NCBI GenBank assembly: GCA_004335835.1
Contig: RWJK01001508.1
Span: forward strand, 27,943 to 91,942
Reading direction: 5' to 3'
Source of the DNA: Scenedesmus sp. ARA3
Lineage: Eukaryota; Chlorophyta; Chlorophyceae; Sphaeropleales; Scenedesmaceae
Length of the DNA stretch: 64,000 bases
Made by a program: the position numbers and the translations under genes. The notes under the pieces were generated by a model. It did no database searches. It saw only the letters and a list, made by a program, of their open reading frames with translations, and was not told the DNA's origin. Positions within the stretch are counted from its first letter, which is position 1. Each line of letters opens with the position of its first letter. This document shows, piece by piece, positions 35,925-46,436 of the stretch.

Positions 35925-36966
35925 GTCGGGCGTCTGCTCAGCCTGCAGTGAACTGCCGCCTCCTTTCACAACAGAGCCTGCAGTCCAAGTCACACAGCAT
36001 GTGCAATATGTCATGCTGGGGTGCTCGTAAGCAAGCCCTGTTAGCACACGCTGTGCCTGATTGCAGGGCCAGTACACATCCTGCAGTGAGCTGGGACCTC
36101 CTCTCAGAACAGAGCCTGTTGCACAAGTCACACAGCAAGTGCAGTATGTCAATCTGGGGTGCTCGTCAGCCAACCCTGTTAGGAGAGCTGCGCCGATTGC
36201 AAGGCCAGTACACATCCTGCAGTGAGCTGGGACCTCCTCTCACAACAGAGCCTGCAGCACAAGTCACACAGCAAGTGCAGTATGTCAATCTGGGATGCTC
36301 GGAAGCCAGGCCTGTTAGGAGCGCTGCGCCTGATTGCAAGACCAGTACACGTCCTGCAGTGAGCTGGGACCTCCTCTCACAACAGAGCCTGCAGCACAAG
36401 TCACACAGCACGTTCAAAGGCTTTTAAGGCAACCCTGTTAGGAGCGCTGCGCCTAATTGCAAGACCAGACACAGCCTGCAGTGAGCTGGGGGCTCCCCTC
36501 ACAACAGATCCTGCAGCACGCGTTGACCAACACAAATGCTGGATGACAGCAGCCCAGGTGGTAAAGATCGACTGCACAGCAATGCGTCTGCAGGTGAAGG
36601 CAATGCTTTGCTGTGCGCCAAATTGACTAGCCGTCGTGCAAAAATGATATTCATTCTGTTATAAAAGTAACACACCAACCCACCTGGTGACAGCAGCATG
36701 TCATCCGACTCATCCCCTCCCGGAGAGCCATCCGACATAGACCAACACCCCAAACTGCCCGCAGTGCCCGGCCTAACACCTGCTGCTGCTGCTGCTGCTG
36801 AGCCCCTGAGGCCCTGCCCCTGCTTTCCTGCTGCTGCTGCTGCTGCTGAGGCAAGGCGCTGCAAGCAGCTGCTGGGCAGTGTGAGCCCCACGCTGGTCAG
36901 GGGGGTGCAGCCGCGGTGCAGCAGCAGCTGCCCAGAGGGATGCAGCACCAGCAGGTCCAGCAGCTC

Positions 36967-37005
<39 letters not shown>

Positions 37006-38242
37006 AGGCAGGCTGAAGCCGGTGGCGACTGGCACTGCTGCAAGCGCTGCAATGCTGAATGCTGGCTTGACTACAACATGGCTGCTGCCGCTGATCCTGC
37101 TGCTGCTGCTGCTGTCAGCCCTGCACGACACCGATTGAGTGGGACAATGCAAACACGAACAAGCAGCAGTTGGTGTAATCGGCTGCTCTTGTTACGTGCT
37201 ACCCGCTCACTCCGACACATAACCTTGCAACAGCCGCACAACCCAACCAACGCAAGCAAACTAACCGTACTTGCAATGGTTTTGTTGCCCGCTGAACCAC
37301 TCACTCTGCCAGCCGGAAGGCCACCAGCCCCGGACTGCTGCCGCCTTTGCACAGCACGCACAGCAGCGGCACGCCATCCGCATCCGTTGCCAGGCAGGCC
37401 TCTGCAGGTGTGGCCCCGCCTGTCAGCTGCTGGCAGCAGGCCAGCTTGAAGAGCACGGGAGGGTCGGGGCCTGGCAGCAGCAGCGCCTGCTGCGCCTGCG
37501 TGGTGTTGCTGCGGCAGCAAGGGAGCAACACGGCAGCATGCAGGAGGCGTGTGTGCTGGAGCTATTGGCGCATGGGGTGTAGGCTTGTAGAACACCTGAA
37601 GCAGGGCCGCAGCACACCCAACGCACCCAGGCCGCCCGGCTCAGGCGCTTGGCTGCTGCCAGCAGCCCTGCACGCATTACTGCCCACAAACGCCCACACA
37701 ACAGCCTGCACAGCCTGCATCATGTTTTGCGGTGTTCACTCGCTTTTCTCTGGTTTCAGACCATGTGTTCACCCTGTTGTCGCTTATACCATCTGAGATG
37801 GTGCCAGGACCCACATGTCACTGCCCTCTCTCAAAGACACTGCTGCGGCTTCACCTGCAGCAGGGCCGCAGCACCCCAAGCGCCCCCAGGCCCTTGGTAT
37901 ATCACCTGATAATTACATTATTTAATTATATTTATATATAATATTATACATGTACAAACAGCCCCACCTGAAGCAGGGCCGCAGCACACCCAGAGCCCCC
38001 AAGCCGCCCGTCCAGGGTGCCTGGCTGCTGCCAGCAGCCTTGCATCAAGCCTACGCACAACAACCTTCTTAAAGCCGTTGCAACTGCTATGCCGCCAACC
38101 TCATCAACAGGCCCCACCTGAAGCAGGGGCGCAGCACTCCCAGCGCCCCCAGCCCCCCTGCCCAGGGTGCCTGGCTGCTCTGCTGAGGGGTGGGGCTGAA
38201 GATGGAGGCGGGCAGGCAGCCTTGGGGGGTGCGCAGCGCAGA

Positions 38243-38277
<35 letters not shown>

Positions 38278-40962
38278 GTCAAAATTGCAGGTCCTGGCCA
38301 CGCACACCAGTCAGACAAGTTTGTTGTGATGGGTGGATGCTGTATGTGCCGCGGCAGTGTTCCCTTGCCAGACGGCATGTCTTCTCACAATCTTGTCGCA
38401 GCTGCTGCCTTGCAAACTCTTCAGCATGCACCACCCGACAACACCCGCAGCATTCAATTGCCACACCTGCTTTACTTTCAGCAAATACCAACCACACATC
38501 AAGATACTTCTGTAACACTGCTGCCCTCGCTGCAGCAGCGCCGCACCTCCGAGCAGTCGATCCAGCGCCAACAGACATCGCACCATACTTGCCGCCACCC
38601 CCGCCAGCAGTCCTCGGCGTGCCACCAGCCACAATAGGACCCAGCAAGCTACTGCTGTACGCAGCAGCACCCGTAGCGCCAAAACCCCCGCCGCCGCCGG
38701 CACTGCTAAACCCCGCGGTGCTTCCTGCAAAGCGCCCGGCGCTGCCAAAGCCGCCAGCGCTGCCGCTGAAAGGGCTTCCGTACGCGCCTGCTGCTGCTGC
38801 TGCTGCTGGTGTGCGGTGCTGCAGCAGCCCTAGGGGGCTTACTACAGGCAGGTCAAAGCTGCTGCCGATGCCTGCTGCTTCTGGAGGCAGGGGGCGCATG
38901 TGCCAGATGGACAGCCTGCCTCGCGCCTGCAGCAGCAGCCGGCAGGAATGCGGGCGTTGCATTTCAAACATTGCAAGTGTAAGACAAGTCATGGCGACAG
39001 GAGCAGGGACACGACTGAAGCAAAGGAAAGAGCCTGGTTGCTGCTGCTGCTGCTGCTGCTCGTACCTCATTGTATGTTGCAACAAACGGAAGCTCCCGGC
39101 TCGTCCACACCACGCTCTCCTGCGACCAGCCTGCATAGGCTGCCACATTGCTGCGGCCACTGCTGCTGCTGCTGCTGCTGCTCAAGGCGCAGTCTGCCAC
39201 CACTGGGGAAGGCTCCTCCAGGGGGTGACTCAGCACAGACGCTGAGGAGTCAGCGGGACCCTGCAGCAGCTGCTTGCAGGAAACCCGTTTGAATGACCTC
39301 TGCTTTCAGGGAATGTGATCAAGCAGCCAATCCCTGCCTTGCTCCTGCCCTACCCCGCGCTGCACAATGCAGCAGTCTCATTTGGTTGGTCAATCACAAC
39401 ACAATTCTAATTAAGTTCAACATGACAGCTGCAGCAGCGCCACCCACCACCAGCAGTACACCAGCTGTTAGCGGCCACAGCGCCGTGCATGGCTGCAGCA
39501 GCGGCGTCTCAATCTGCTCCCCAGACGGGTAGATGCATGTGATGCTGCTCTTCTGCAGCAGACAAAGCACGCACTCGTCCACCCCTTGCGGCACAGGCGC
39601 TGCTGCAGCTGCAGCTGCTGCTGCTGTTGCAGCGCTTGCAGGAACAGTTGTGCCAGTTGCTGGTGTTGCTGCCGTGCTGCCGCCGGGAGGAGCAGGGTGG
39701 CCCGTGCTAGCATCAGCTGCTGGTGTAACAGCCGGTTGCTGCTGCTGCAGGCGCCATGTGGGTGTGGCTGCTGCTGGTGTTGCTGCTGGTACTGCTGCTG
39801 CTGCTGCAGCTGATGCGCTGCTGCTGTCGGCAGCAGCCTGGCTGCCTGTTTGGCTGGTGAAGTTGACCCAGCATGCCTGCAGCATGTAACATGTCACATC
39901 ACGTCTGAAGCATGTTATGACAGGCTGTACGCGCTGGTGCAGCAGCGACAACTTTACTGGTACAGGCAGTTACACAAACCAAAAACAGAGAATAAGTGAG
40001 GCTCACTAAGTGTGGCTGCAGCAGGATGCTGCAAAAATCAAAGCGCTGCCAAACCATAACAGCAGTTGCAGATGCTCCACAACAATGCCTGCATGGCATG
40101 CTGCTCATGACCACGAGCTGCAGAGAGCTGCGGTGCTTGCTGTTGCAAGGTATTGACCATGCTTGGAGCACAGTTGGTGCTACAGCATTTGGCGGCAGTT
40201 GCTGGACCTGACTGCAAGCTGCTGTTGTAAGCGGGCAACTGCGTGTGCGCTGCTTAGTGATTGTGCTTGTCTGGTCTGTAGTGTCTTTGCTGTGCACATC
40301 ATTGCTTCAAGATTGTCTCTGCTGCAGTGTCTTTGCGCAGATGACAGCGCACCTGCAGGATGTCTGACTCCACAGTGAAGCGCTTGCGCACTGAGCGGCC
40401 AGAGGTCCATACAGCCCTGCAGGAAGCACAGAGGCACACAGGCTTGCCACATACGAATACATACACAGGATGCTCTGGCCACACAGATAATCTGCTGGAT
40501 TAACTGCAGCTGCAATTGTGCAGTGAGTTGCCTGCCATATTTTGCTGGAGCTTGCAGCTGCAGGAGAGTGCATGCTGTTGCACAAGGGAGCATGCACAGC
40601 ACAACTGCGCTGTCGTGCACCTCGCGCCAGTACTAGCCAAGCTGCTCATACAAATGTGTATTTGTTAATGTTGCGGCTGTATCTGCTCACTTGTTTTCAT
40701 AGATCACCACACACTGTTCTGATGCAACGCCGGTACAGCCGCTGCTGCCTGCTGCATACAGCACTGTGCACTTCTCAGGGCAGAAGGGCACCTGCATGGG
40801 CCACCAAGTACGATCATTGCTTGCAAACATATATGTTATACTGTTATTTATGATGTGGTTTGAATTTACCTCCTGCAGCTCTGCCTCCTGGCGGATCAGG
40901 GCCAGGCCATAGGCCTCCCACTGCTGCTCGCCCTCAACCAGCTGCAACTGCTTGCCCAGCAT
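20595..40962 (-). CDS. APC1: Anaphase-promoting complex subunit 1 (APC1/Tsg24), 25 exons
   Basis: APC1 is the largest scaffold of the APC/C ubiquitin ligase that triggers anaphase and mitotic exit. Exons: 40962-40870, 40791-40691, 40416-40353, 39876-39448, 39260-39066, 38926-38547, 38243-38118, 37508-37305, 37120-36684, 35977-35630, 34446-33698, 33609-32526, 32374-31859, 31291-31203, 29966-29711, 29392-28999, 28808-28643, 28120-27813, 26915-26600, 26011-25898, 25672-25568, 25042-24479, 24307-24200, 23527-23363, 22511-20595. They sum to 9,228 nt (3,075 residues), far longer than human APC1 (about 1,940), because of Gln, Ser and Ala runs. All phases agree. Family-specific blocks include EFHNGVAAGIKIAP, ALGLTGHLDRL, GLGLLYQGSCHRL, DREGYALAAG, ENCISVVLLALALVMAGSGH, and CHLQ/AFRHLYVLAAEPR across the last junction. 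The true N terminus may lie further upstream. Introns are crowded with exon-edge copies, listed separately. Confidence 0.93.
22668..23280 (-). repeat. Five decaying copies of the 3' edge of APC1 exon 24
   Basis: Downstream (gene order) of the intact exon 23527-23363 lie five partial copies at about 23177-23275, 23056-23100, 22929-22985, 22808-22870 and 22672-22735. The best keep PVWPNSPTDQRCHLQ plus the GTGAGA donor. The copy at 23056 has lost the donor (CTGCAG followed by CTGCAAG). The last copy has changed CAG/GT to CGG/TAAG. Spacing is about 120-135 bp, longer for the first copy. The copies plus their intron pieces make up most of the final intron. Confidence 0.9.
23610..23665 (-). repeat. 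Copy of the 5' edge of APC1 exon 24
   Basis: Upstream of the intact exon, TTGCAG/GTGAGCTAC... repeats the acceptor and first codons, encoding VSYGHHLATSLAAGVLA, then diverges. It therefore offers a second 3' splice site about 136 bp upstream. Confidence 0.88.
23985..24215 (-). repeat. Duplicated 3' edge of APC1 exon 23 with its intron segment
   Basis: A segment ending GGCCAG/GTGAG with about 100 bp of following intron occurs twice, once at the true exon end (24200) and once near 24088-24110. The second copy keeps a GT donor (GGCCAG/GTGAGCC) but has almost no coding sequence left. Confidence 0.75.
25262..25480 (-). repeat. Two copies of the 3' edge of APC1 exon 21
   Basis: After exon 25672-25568, two copies end at about 25413 and 25268. 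Both encode LLMVLG(K/R)ALVLWEGISAT plus a final Gln codon, followed by GTGGGC or GTGAGT. Each is preceded by GGTGCAG, so each could act as a 57-nt in-frame cassette exon. Confidence 0.9.
26050..26410 (-). repeat. Four copies of the 5' edge of APC1 exon 20 with CTG acceptor tracts
   Basis: Upstream of exon 26011-25898, four units repeat a sense (CTG)n tract, a CAG acceptor (lost in the most distal ones) and about 50 nt of exon encoding VVLEGQGGNTAVTGPAA. They begin near 26117, 26219, 26311 and 26403. The tract lengths differ between units. Confidence 0.9.
27030..27080 (-). repeat. Copy of the 5' edge of APC1 exon 19
   Basis: CGCAG/GGCCCTCATGGATGG and about 40 following bases occur at the true exon start (26915) and again near 27075, about 160 bp upstream. 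Both carry an acceptor. Confidence 0.88.
27435..27750 (-). repeat. Three copies of the 3' edge of APC1 exon 18
   Basis: Copies end near 27690, 27582 and 27450. The middle one is nearly perfect (GLICLGQGRSAPGLADLHLE, then donor GTGCGG). The other two have drifted, though one still ends AAACTGAG/GTGTGG. They make up part of the 0.9-kb intron between exons 18 and 19. Confidence 0.88.
28262..28326 (-). repeat. Copy of the 5' edge of APC1 exon 18
   Basis: TCTGCAG/GCCGCCTCGC and about 60 nt of coding sequence (AASLLGLGLLYQGSCHRL) are repeated about 200 bp upstream of the true acceptor at 28120. Exon 18 is thus flanked by copies of both of its edges. Confidence 0.9.
28385..28455 (-). repeat. Diverged copy of the 3' edge of APC1 exon 17
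   Basis: The copy reads LLPEIELLI against SCFPEIELSPHVQ in the exon ending at 28643. The donor region is lost. It is the most decayed recognisable copy in this gene. Confidence 0.65.
30018..30592 (-). repeat. Four copies of the 5' edge of APC1 exon 15
   Basis: Upstream of exon 29966-29711, acceptors with the start VPGPDSDPDLPAK recur near 30115, 30283, 30418 and 30586. The copy at 30586 extends about 110 nt into the exon. Spacing is 135-170 bp. Confidence 0.9.
30765..31125 (-). repeat. Three copies of the 3' edge of APC1 exon 14
   Basis: Copies of EVQSLLGTNMPVVLT (GAEVQSLLETNMPVVLT in the copies) end near 31058, 30895 and 30770, separated by triplet tracts. The first keeps the donor GTGAGT; in the other two it reads ATGAGT and should not be used. 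Confidence 0.9.
31203..35977 (-). CDS. APC1: APC1 exons 10-14: middle region with low-complexity inserts
   Basis: Exon 10 holds a Gln run, VRVRLGLSWLPSLPGQVLQA and HLQLLAACLLQPG. Exon 11 continues with HLGSEWRAIASVLIAWA, the counterpart of the PGG...SEW motif. It then holds three near-identical 40-residue repeats with QFGSPVTA and DDMDMVTP. Exon 12 contains a helical core (LLALHSVYEDCKLYKLRRQL) and ALDGLPLGVALPLKEA. Exon 13 begins WPIMAYALIGREDVAA and ends GELGLPIDGMEGVAG. Exon 14 gives SLRFGRDERLAEVQSLL and NMPVVLT. The exon 11 repeats and Ala/Gln/Ser runs explain much of the excess length over other APC1 proteins. Confidence 0.88.
31530..31790 (-). repeat. Two copies of the 3' edge of APC1 exon 13
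   Basis: LGLPIDGMEGVAG with its donor recurs at about 31534-31600 and, in altered form, at 31722-31790. The copy near 31534 has different upstream codons (MDVDWAELGLPIDG), so it could be an alternative exon end. Confidence 0.82.
34447..34750 (-). repeat. Copy of APC1 exon 11 5' edge plus a 32-bp minisatellite
   Basis: A second acceptor with GTGCCTGCTGCGGCCACC lies at about 34746-34718. Between it and the true acceptor at 34446 are about eight copies of a 32-bp unit close to ACATGCAGCTGACAACACAT plus GCACATGATGAC. The minisatellite therefore sits exactly inside the duplicated interval. Confidence 0.88.
34925..35480 (-). repeat. Three copies of the 3' edge of APC1 exon 10
   Basis: LHEALGQ..RHLQLLAACLLQP with splice end recurs near 35399-35470, 35167-35237 and 34930-35000. 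The first keeps GTGGGT. The other two read GCGAG, a GC in place of the GT donor. Confidence 0.9.
36060..36520 (-). repeat. Four copies of the 5' edge of APC1 exon 10
   Basis: An approximately 140-bp unit ends in an acceptor and the first 40 nt of exon 10, encoding GS-x-x-x-GG-x-SSLQ-like sequence. Copies start near 36117, 36252, 36393 and 36513. They are more than 90% alike by eye, so recent. Confidence 0.9.
36684..40962 (-). CDS. APC1: APC1 exons 1-9: N-terminal propeller-type region
   Basis: Exons 1-3 give the short N terminus and WTSGRSVRKRFTVESDILQ, which matches the block before the first strand segment of APC1. Exon 4 adds WVNF, a long Ala/Gln/Thr insert, and CVLCLLQKSSITCIYPSGEQ. Exon 5 carries VLSHPLEEPSPV, the equivalent of the HPLDE motif. 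Exons 6-9 contain RLSIWHMRPLPP, Gly/Ala-rich inserts, LCVLCKGG and DLLVLHPSGQLLLHRG. Known APC1 structures fold this part as a WD40-like propeller (family knowledge). The ATG at 40962 follows a GTG in frame at 40974; no better start was found nearby. Confidence 0.85.
37588..38035 (-). repeat. Three copies of the 3' edge of APC1 exon 7
   Basis: LGALGVLRPCF(R) plus donor recurs at about 37970-38030, 37858-37900 and 37595-37650, after the intact exon 38243-38118. All keep a GT. An AT-rich patch (37910-37950) lies between two of them. Confidence 0.88.
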
Positions 40963-41069
40963 GCCGAGCAACACGTCACACCGCTAACACTTTTGATAAC
41001 GACTTATAAAACATTGTGTTTACGCGCCAGCCCTGAAACGTCGTACACTGTCACAGCAGGCAGAAGGAG

Positions 41070-41683
41070 ATGCGTCACGAGTGCAGAGGGCTCCAATATC
41101 AGGCACTACTAGTCGCCTCATGCTTTCATTCCTCGCCAATCCAACTGCAACTCTACACATGTGCGTGCAGCACGCCTGATCATAATTGCATCCAGCAGGT
41201 TTCAGAAATCAAAGAGGCAAGTGACATCCTCAATAACACACCAGGGGTGACAAGTACAACTTGCGTTGTGCATCATTTCAAGCGCGGAAAACTACTGTCA
41301 TATTGATTGGGATGTTCATGGACTTATGCTGCACAGAGGCAGCTGCAGTGTCTTGCCTGCAGTTGCACATCAGGCCCACTGGGTTCCCAGTTGACTTATG
41401 AGTTGGGTTGATCAGCTCGTGGCCGGCACCATAACAGCAGCGGGGTTCTCCTTTTCAGCGAAAGAATGAGGCACTGCAAGCAGTGTCGCAAGCAGACCTT
41501 GAGATTACCTCTGCGCAAAGACCATTCATGGCCCCTGTGCTGCTGCACAACACGCTTGCAGACGCCGACTGTGTTCGCTTGCATAGCCTGCAGGTCAAAG
41601 ACTTCCCTAAGCTCTCAAAGGCAGCATTAGGACTGCCTTGGACGCTGCTCAACGCCGTCAACAACCACACCTGGCTGCCTTGA
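41070..41683 (+). CDS. Possible small plus-strand gene, last exon 41459-41683
   Basis: A good acceptor (GGTTCTCCTTTTCAG) precedes an open exon that reads RKNEALQAVSQADLEITSAQ, later KDFPKLSKAALGLPWTLLNA, and stops at TGA. A possible upstream exon near 41201-41250 contains VSEIKEASDILNN. The exons could not be joined with certainty and no family is recognised. It would be the only plus-strand gene in the window. Confidence 0.3.
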
Positions 41684-42119
41684 ACATCACAGAAAAATGG
41701 TTACACTGTCCAAAACGTCACTCAAAACGCAAGCTTCGTGGGTACAACCCCAACACCCAAAACCACCTAACGCATGGGGCCAACACTAGATGCTACCCGA
41801 CTGCCAGCAACTGCTAGCAGCAATTGAAATGACAATTATGCGTCGCAGCTGCACAATGCCGTGCACTCATGCCATCCTGCAGCAGCTGCTGCCACAAAGC
41901 AGCAGCCAGAAGCTTCTGCCCTGCTAGCTGCTAGCTAGTAGCACTTCACGCCAAAGCCGCACACCTGCAGCTCCATACATGTGTGCGAGCATTCTGTTGT
42001 GCATTGTGCTTCTGCAAAGTGTGTAAAATGACGAATTCTAGGCAAAGCCAGGATACCGAAGTGTGTTTCCTGCAGCTCTTCACACACACCTGCAGCTGGG
42101 CCTGGCACCCCCTGCACAC

Positions 42120-42345
42120 CTAGCCTGCTGCCACCCACAGCACCGCTCTCACTACTGCTATAGCTCACCCCTGCTGCTGCTGCTGCTACTACTGGCGCCC
42201 TGCTGCTGCTGCCGCCCACTTTCGCCCGCTGCAGCCACACCTGTCACTATAGCTGTGGCTGACTACTACTGCTGCGGCTGCTGCTGCTGCTGCTACGACT
42301 GGCGCCCTGATGCTGCTGCCGCCCACTTTCGCCCGCTGCAGCCAC
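42120..42345 (-). repeat. 107-bp tandem duplication at the OPR gene 3' end
   Basis: The segment encoding WLQRAKVGGSS..RAPVVAAAA occurs twice, with starts 107 bp apart (42341 and 42234 region). As 107 is not a multiple of 3, the OPR frame enters the second copy shifted and stops at 42189. In the second copy the original frame stays open a further 80 or so codons to about 41935. Confidence 0.85.
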
Positions 42346-43087
42346 ATCTGCCCTGCAACCGGATCTAGCGCAGACAACCCATTACTGAAGCACTGCTGCT
42401 GCCACTCGGTACGGAAGCACCCGCCCTGCTCCGCTGCTGCTGCTGCCTCCACAAACGATGCCAGCCAGGCGTCAGAAGGCACCCAGTTGAACCCCGACAG
42501 CGCAACAGCAAGCGCTGCAAGCGCCTGACCATCCAGATCCGGCATTAGCAGATGCAGCCGCGCTGCTACTGCTTCTAGCCAGGCACCTGGCGGGCTCACT
42601 ACACCAAGCTTGTGCACTGCATACAGCAGCGCAGCAAGCTCACTGCTGCTAAAGGAATGCAGCTCCTGCAAGCTGTGTGTGTAGAGCTCCTGCAGAAGCT
42701 GCACGCCAGCTGGGCAGTCTGAGAACGGCAATGCTGCTGCCAGCGGCTGCTGGAATGCAGAGATCCCGCTGACCTTACTGCTGCTGCTGTCAGCTGTCTT
42801 GGAGCTGCCCAACCCCTTTCTGCTGCTGCCGGTGCTGCTACTGCTGCTACTGCCGGCGGCTGCATCACTGCTGGCTGCTGGCGGCTGCATTTGCAGGCCC
42901 ACAGGGGCCAGCTGAGACACCCCCCAGAACAGCAGCATCACCTGAGTTGCAGAGCACTGCTGTAGGCAGCCATTCATGTGCTTTACTAACTCACACAGTG
43001 CTGCTGCAGGCACTAGCCGCTCGCCCTGCACTGCCGACGCCTGCTGCTGCTGCTGCTGCCAGTGGCTGCTGGCCCACCTTAGCTCTA

Positions 43088-43128
<41 letters not shown>

Positions 43129-45306
43129 TGGGCTCTGGCCGGTGCCGCACCCAGTGCTGCTGCTGCTGCTGCCTTGCTGCGCTGCTGCAGGAGCAGCTGC
43201 CGCTGCTGCAGCAGCTGCTGCTGGTAGCTGCTGCTCTCATCGAATGAGGAGACAGGCGAGTGGCCAGCAGCCGCCGCTGCTGCTGCTGCCAGCTGCCGCA
43301 ACATCAGCTGGTTCTGCCGCTTGTTGTGCTGCTGCTGCATCTTCCCGAGCAGATACAGCAGCTGCGCCAACTGCTGAGCTGGCATATGCCGCGCGTTCCG
43401 GCGCACCGCTGCTAGCAGCGCGGCGCACGCAGCAGCAGCAGGCGTGTGCCGATAGAACACGCAGCCGCGCAGCAGCAGCAGCAGCTCCTGGGGTGCTGTA
43501 GCCGCCAGCCTACTGCTGCTGCGCTCTGACAGTGCGGCCTGCAGCAGGCTTAAGCCCCGGGGGTGGTTTAGCCACACTAAGCCCTGCAGCGCTGAAACCA
43601 GCTGGTAGCTTGACAGCTGATCGATCAGATCAAGGCACTGGCAAGCCACTATGTCGATCCAATCGCTGCTGGGTTTGACGTGTGTGCAACACACAAAGCG
43701 CCCCGCACCCCAAAGGAGGCTTGATAGCTCGTGCCCGCTGAAAGATGAGAGCTGCTGCGCAGATTGCTGCTCCAATGCTTTCCAGAATGCTGCTGCGGGC
43801 GACCAGCTGCTGCTGCTGCTGCTGCTGCTGCTTGCGGCCTGCAGCTGTACATCGTCCATGCTGCTCATACTGCTGCTGCAAGTGCTGCTGCTGCTGCTTC
43901 CAAGCTGCTGTGAGGAGGCATGCAGCACTGTCCCCAAGCCCCATAGGGTCATGCTTATAGCGCTGCTGGCCATATGCCCCCGCTGCAGCTGCTGCGCTGC
44001 TGCTGCCATGAATGATTGCAGCCAGCAGGCGTCAGGCAGCACCAGCTGCTGCTGCTGCTGCTGCTGCTGCCAGCAGTACCTGCCAAGCGACCACGCGAGC
44101 AGCGACAGGTCCTGCGCATTGTGCTGTTGCAGCTGCTGCCCTGTGTGGCTGCAGATCGCTCCAACCAGCTGCGCAACACTGCTGCTGCTGCTGTTGCTGG
44201 CAGCACTACCAGAATCAGCAGCAGCAGCAGCAGCAGCAACCGGCAACTTGCCCTGTGAGCCCTGCAGCTGCTGCATTGCTGCTTCAAGCGTGGCCGGCCA
44301 GTCAGAAGCTGAGCACTGCTGCAGCTGCTGCCACAGCTGGGCCAGCAGCACCTCTTGCTGCTGCTGCTGTTGCTGCTGCAGACGGGTCAATGCATACAGC
44401 AGCAGCGCAGTGCTGTGCGGAGTGAAACTGCCCTGCAGCTGCTGCACCCTGCGCACTGCTGCATCCAGCATCTGCTGCGGCAGCTGCTGCTGCAGGCCTG
44501 CAAAGGCCCACAGCATAACTGCAAGCTCCTGCTGCCCAAACTGCTGCAACTGCCTGTGCCAGGCTGCTGCTGCTGCTGCCAGCCATGCCACTGGCGGCTG
44601 CTGCTCTAGCTGCACCAGTGCTGACAGCACTGCTGTCAGCTCCTGAGGATTGAATGAGGATTGGCTGTCCCGCAACCCCTCACTATAGCTGCTGCTGCTG
44701 CTGCTGCTGCTGTTTGGTTGCTGGTCCTGCCTTTGCTGCTGCCTACTGCTGCCATTGCCATGCTGCTGCGCTGCCCTGTGCTGGCTGCTGCTCTGCTGCT
44801 GCGTGCTGCTTCTACTACCGCCGTTGTGTGTATGCTGCTGCATGGCCTTTGGCAGCAGCATGGCCCAGCTGCTGCTGTAGAACTGCTGCAGCCAGGCCTC
44901 TCCAGGCTGCTGCTGCAGCACTGCAAGGGACCAGACACAGCACGACATCGCCTGAGGATCGCAGCTCGGCAGCTGCTGCTGCGTATGCTGCAGCAGCTGC
45001 TGCACGATGTCATTCCCCTCCTGCTGCTGCTGGTTGCCGTTGCACCCCGGCAGCTGCAGCTGCAGGCGCGCCGCACCGTGCAGCAGCATAGCAGTCACGC
45101 GAGGGTTCAGGCGCACTACACCGCTCAATGCGACATGCAGCAGCTGCTGCCCTAGTTGCTGGCTGTACTGCTGCAGATCTAGCGACTGCAGCTGCCCTAA
45201 GCTCCACACTATGCTAGCAGCATGGTGCGGCTGCTGCTGCTGCTGCTGCTCAAGCAGCAGCTGGATCAACTGGTCTGCCAAGACCCTAGCTTCTACACTA
45301 CTGCTG

Positions 45307-45337
<31 letters not shown>

Positions 45338-45719
45338 CGCTGCTGCAGCCCCTGCTGCTGCCACACAGGCGTGCCAGCTGCACCAGGGCAGCCTTCACAT
45401 GTACTGCTGAAAAGCCGCACTGCAGCCACTGCACAACTGCAGACAGCTGCTGCACATCGCTACATGCATGGATGCCAGAAAGCACATCCTGCTGAGACAG
45501 CTGCAGCACTATCGGCTGCAGCTGCTGCTGCGCTGCCTGCTGTTGGTCACTACTTAATGTCTGCGGCACCAGCTGCTGCAGCGCAACCAGCGTCTCTTTG
45601 AGATATACGCTGCTGAGGCATGCTAGCGGAGGGTTGGGGTAATAGCTGCTGCCATGAGACAGTAGCTGCAGCACCTGCTGCACAAGCTGCTGCTGAGATG
45701 TGGTGTCCCCGCTCGACGA

Positions 45720-45773
<54 letters not shown>

Positions 45774-46436
45774 AGGAGCCTCCCCAGCAGCTGTGAGCAG
45801 CGCAGCCATTACAGTGAAGCGTGCGGCATGCAGCTTGCTGCCTGTGCTGGCTATCTGGCTGCACAGCTGCAGCAGCTCGGATGGTTTCCTGCAAGCTAGG
45901 ATGCGTGCTGACAGGTCATCACGCCCTTGCAGCTGTAACAGCTGCCAGGCGTCGGCTGCTGCAGGGGCCTCAAGCGGTTGCCAAGCAGCAGCCTCACCTG
46001 CTGCTGCTGCTGCTGCTGCTGCTGGTGTGTGCAGGCGCACAGCATGCTGCACCTCAGCTGGCAAGTTGTGCAGCACCCCATGTTGAGGTTCTGCGCCATT
46101 GTGCTGCTGCTGCTGCTGCTGCTGCCAGTGGCTTGCAATCACTGAAAGGCCATGCGCAGCAGCAAATGCCTCCTGCTGCTGACAGTCGACGGGCGTGCCG
46201 TTGCTTGCTTGTGAAGTTGTGCTGCTGACTGTGACAGAGCAGCAGCTGCGTGTGGGTGTCACATGGTGCAGCCGGCTTGCAACTGAGGGCACCAGGGGCA
46301 CCTGAAGCTGCTTTTTGCTTGCTGGGTGTGCCAGCGGTGTGCACTGCTGGGCCGATTTCACACTGCAGTGCAGTGGCCAGCAAAGCAGCAGCAAGTCAGG
46401 TGAGGGTCGCCTGCTGCGTACAGCACCGCCATGCAT
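42189..46436 (-). CDS. OPR-like (Tbc2-type) organelle RNA-binding protein
   Basis: A single long exon encodes 1,415 residues. The N terminus (MHGGAVRSRRPSPDLL) is Arg/Ser-rich and lacks acidic residues over the first 20 or so, as expected for a chloroplast or mitochondrial transit peptide. Repeated helical units resemble octotricopeptide repeats: FNPQELTAVLSALVQL, FGQQELAVMLWAFAGL, FSGHELSSLLWGAGRF, FSSSELAALLYAVHKL, often followed by PP..WL. OPR proteins bind organelle mRNAs and are expanded in chlorophyte algae (family knowledge). Ser and Gln runs interrupt the repeats, including about 18 Ser encoded at 45721-45773. No RAP domain was seen. The last about 17 codons are read out of frame through a 107-bp duplication (see separate entry). 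Confidence 0.78.

Noticed and set aside
43651..44646. Plus-strand Cys/Ser-rich open frame of 331 codons
   Set aside because: Antisense to the OPR gene; composition comes from CTG tracts.
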